Shown here: in pieces, positions 62,604 through 64,000 of the stretch
Layout of the letters: each line of letters opens with the position of its first letter
How positions within the stretch are numbered: position 1 is the first letter of the stretch
The notes under the pieces: model-generated
Seen by the model: the letters and a program-made list of their open reading frames with translations, nothing else
Databases searched by the model: none
What the model was told of the DNA's origin: nothing
Assembly: GCA_034766995.1 (NCBI GenBank)
Contig: CM068322.1
Location: 20,045,745 to 20,109,744 of the forward strand
Reading direction: 5' to 3'
DNA from: Acanthacorydalis orientalis
Taxonomy: Eukaryota; Arthropoda; Insecta; Megaloptera; Corydalidae
DNA: 64,000 bases
Translations under genes and position numbers: made by a program

Positions 62604-63372
62604 CATAGAGGGACCAAAAAAAGTATACACACTTCAACGTATAAAATATGTACGTAAAAGCTTTATTATTAAAAATATACAAACATCACTGAATGGATGT
62701 GAGTCGTATTTGACATCTTCGATAACAATAGGTTTTCAAAGTGGTTACCATTAGCGTCCAGAGACTTTGATTTCTGCAAATTACTGCACAAGCAACTTCG
62801 GTCAAAGTGTCCACTATGATTACTATATACGACGTTTCAATTTTTTCCCATAGTGCCACCAGTGTAGCTGGTTTACGATATTTCATATCCTTTAGAGTTC
62901 CCTATAAATAGAAGTCGAAGAGTATTAAATGTGGAGAACGTCGGTGGAAGGACAGCACCTCTTCCTCTTATCTATTACCCTGGTAAAATCTCATCAAGGT
63001 AGGCTCTCACGTCTCAGTGGTAGTGTGGTGGTGAGCCATCTTAGTGCAAGTAACAACTCATTTTCATAAAGCGCACGAATAGCAGGTAAAATGGATCTGC
63101 GAAGAATGTCAAGGTACACAAGGCCAGTAATGGTATCCTCAAAAAAGAATGGTCTTATTAAACTCCTGGATGACAATCCATACCAGATATTGAACCACAT
63201 ACTTGTACACATATGTGTGTATGTGTTGCGTTACTAGAACGGCAGTGTGGATCTACCATTTTGTTTGATTGTCTTGCCTGTCGCATGGTTCTAGTATTCG
63301 TGTGATTAACGACTTCTTTTGAGGGAACATCATAGTGCACATTTCCGCCGTAATTCGATTCAACAATGAAGA
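62604..63372 (-). pseudogene. Tc1/mariner-superfamily transposase relic, 5'-truncated
   Basis: On the minus strand the order is MVDPHCRSSNATHTHICVQV, then WFNIWYGLSSRSLIRPFFFE with TITGLVYLDILRRSILPAIR. Then comes DGSPPHYH (normally QQDGAPPHYH; the D is the second catalytic residue), DVRAYLDEILPG, FDFY (third D region, with the nearby SPD changed to SPH), GTLKDMKYRKPATLVALWEKI and VDTLTEVACAV. About 40 residues separate the last two catalytic positions. The strand switches frame at least three times and carries several stops. Past the C-terminus the plus strand reads agggaccaaaaaaagtata and cacacttc at 62,608, which is probably the terminal repeat because such ends accompany this group (from memory). 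The N-terminal DNA-binding part is missing beyond about 63,370. Confidence 0.8.
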
Positions 63373-63467
63373 AAGTCTATTGATAACCCGTACCTTTGTA
63401 TACCACATGAAATTATTAAAAAGTCATGTTTTAATTTTTGTGATTATTTTAATACTTTCATGTGAAG

Positions 63468-63517
<50 letters not shown>

Positions 63518-63525
63518 ATATATGA
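63468..63525. repeat. (TA)n microsatellite
   Basis: AT run with one ttat shift. It creates the Ile-Tyr core of a 92-codon ORF (63,335-63,613) that is not otherwise supported. Confidence 0.9.
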
Positions 63526-63864
63526 GAAAAATATTAGTCCTATGTCTTACTATACAAATATTATTTTTTTTAATATAATCTTATTTTGTATTATTATTAC
63601 AAAAAGAACGTGATGTCAATAGTACATAAATTTTGTACAGATTATTTTTAATTTAGACTGACTGTTCTTTATTTTCCGTTCTTATTTTGAATACAAATAT
63701 TAAGAATAATACATATGTAAGGTATTACATTTCAATTGTTATATCTTAGATATATATTTAATTATTTTTTTGATATTTTCTTGTGTTAGAAAAAAGTAAA
63801 AAGTTAATACGAACATATAAACATAGTCAATATTTTCAGATGATAAATTGAATAATTTGTCACA

Positions 63865-63939
63865 AATGTTCCCTCTTTCTCTCATTCATTGACTCACTCA
63901 TTCACCATCTCTCTCACACACTCTCTCACACCTACATAT

Positions 63940-64000
<61 letters not shown>
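63865..64000. repeat. (CT)n-(CA)n-(TA)n compound microsatellite, cut by window end
   Basis: A CT/CA-rich tract (tttctctcattcattgac, then ctctctcacacactctc) leads to acacacacaca and an AT run that continues to the last base of the window. Confidence 0.9.

Overview
This window looks like eukaryotic nuclear DNA, most probably from an arthropod (likely an insect). It is very AT-rich (roughly four fifths A+T by eye). It carries more than fifty (TA)n-type microsatellites and has no long open reading frame. It contains several decayed DNA transposons of kinds common in insects: mariner, other Tc1/mariner relatives, hAT-like and Mutator-like elements. I see no bacterial-style operons, tRNA, rRNA or CRISPR array, and no host protein-coding gene that I can defend. 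The window is best read as intergenic or long-intron sequence. The short ORFs are mostly chance ORFs, (TA)n read as Ile-Tyr repeats, or fragments of dead transposases.

Layout. 1-6,400 is plain AT-rich DNA, apart from a dispersed repeat at the left edge that recurs near 44.6 kb. 6,781-7,149 and 13,152-13,574 are two short hAT-like elements. 8,400-8,540, 11,365-11,952 and 31,194-31,763 are three copies of one mariner family with Hsmar1-like ends; the last two share the same internal deletion. 9,505-10,533 is a structured, non-coding, Mutator-like element with about 125-bp inverted ends, a perfect 9-bp target duplication and internal 173-bp tandem repeats. 14,406-15,665 is a near full-length but frameshifted mariner of a second family (DD34D). 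Transposase relics on the minus strand lie at about 19.4-20.4 kb, 42.65-43.76 kb and 62.6-63.37 kb. A mariner C-terminal scrap lies at 28.06-28.25 kb. Possible pogo/Tigger C-terminal fragments lie at 23.85-24.19 kb and 36.27-36.40 kb.

The best candidates for host function are a CpG-rich patch at about 35.39-35.51 kb, followed by a consensus splice donor at 35,791, which may be a promoter and untranslated first exon, and a nested hairpin at 34,697-34,770. Neither is proven. From about 45 to 62.6 kb there is little beyond microsatellites, one minisatellite (46.13-46.31 kb) and unclassified AT-rich sequence.

I did not find a new multi-gene system. The most noteworthy items are the Mutator-like element, the shared-deletion mariner family, and the 1 / 44.6-kb repeat with a GC-rich hairpin beside one copy. 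No genes here can be said to work together; the coding relics are dead transposases.
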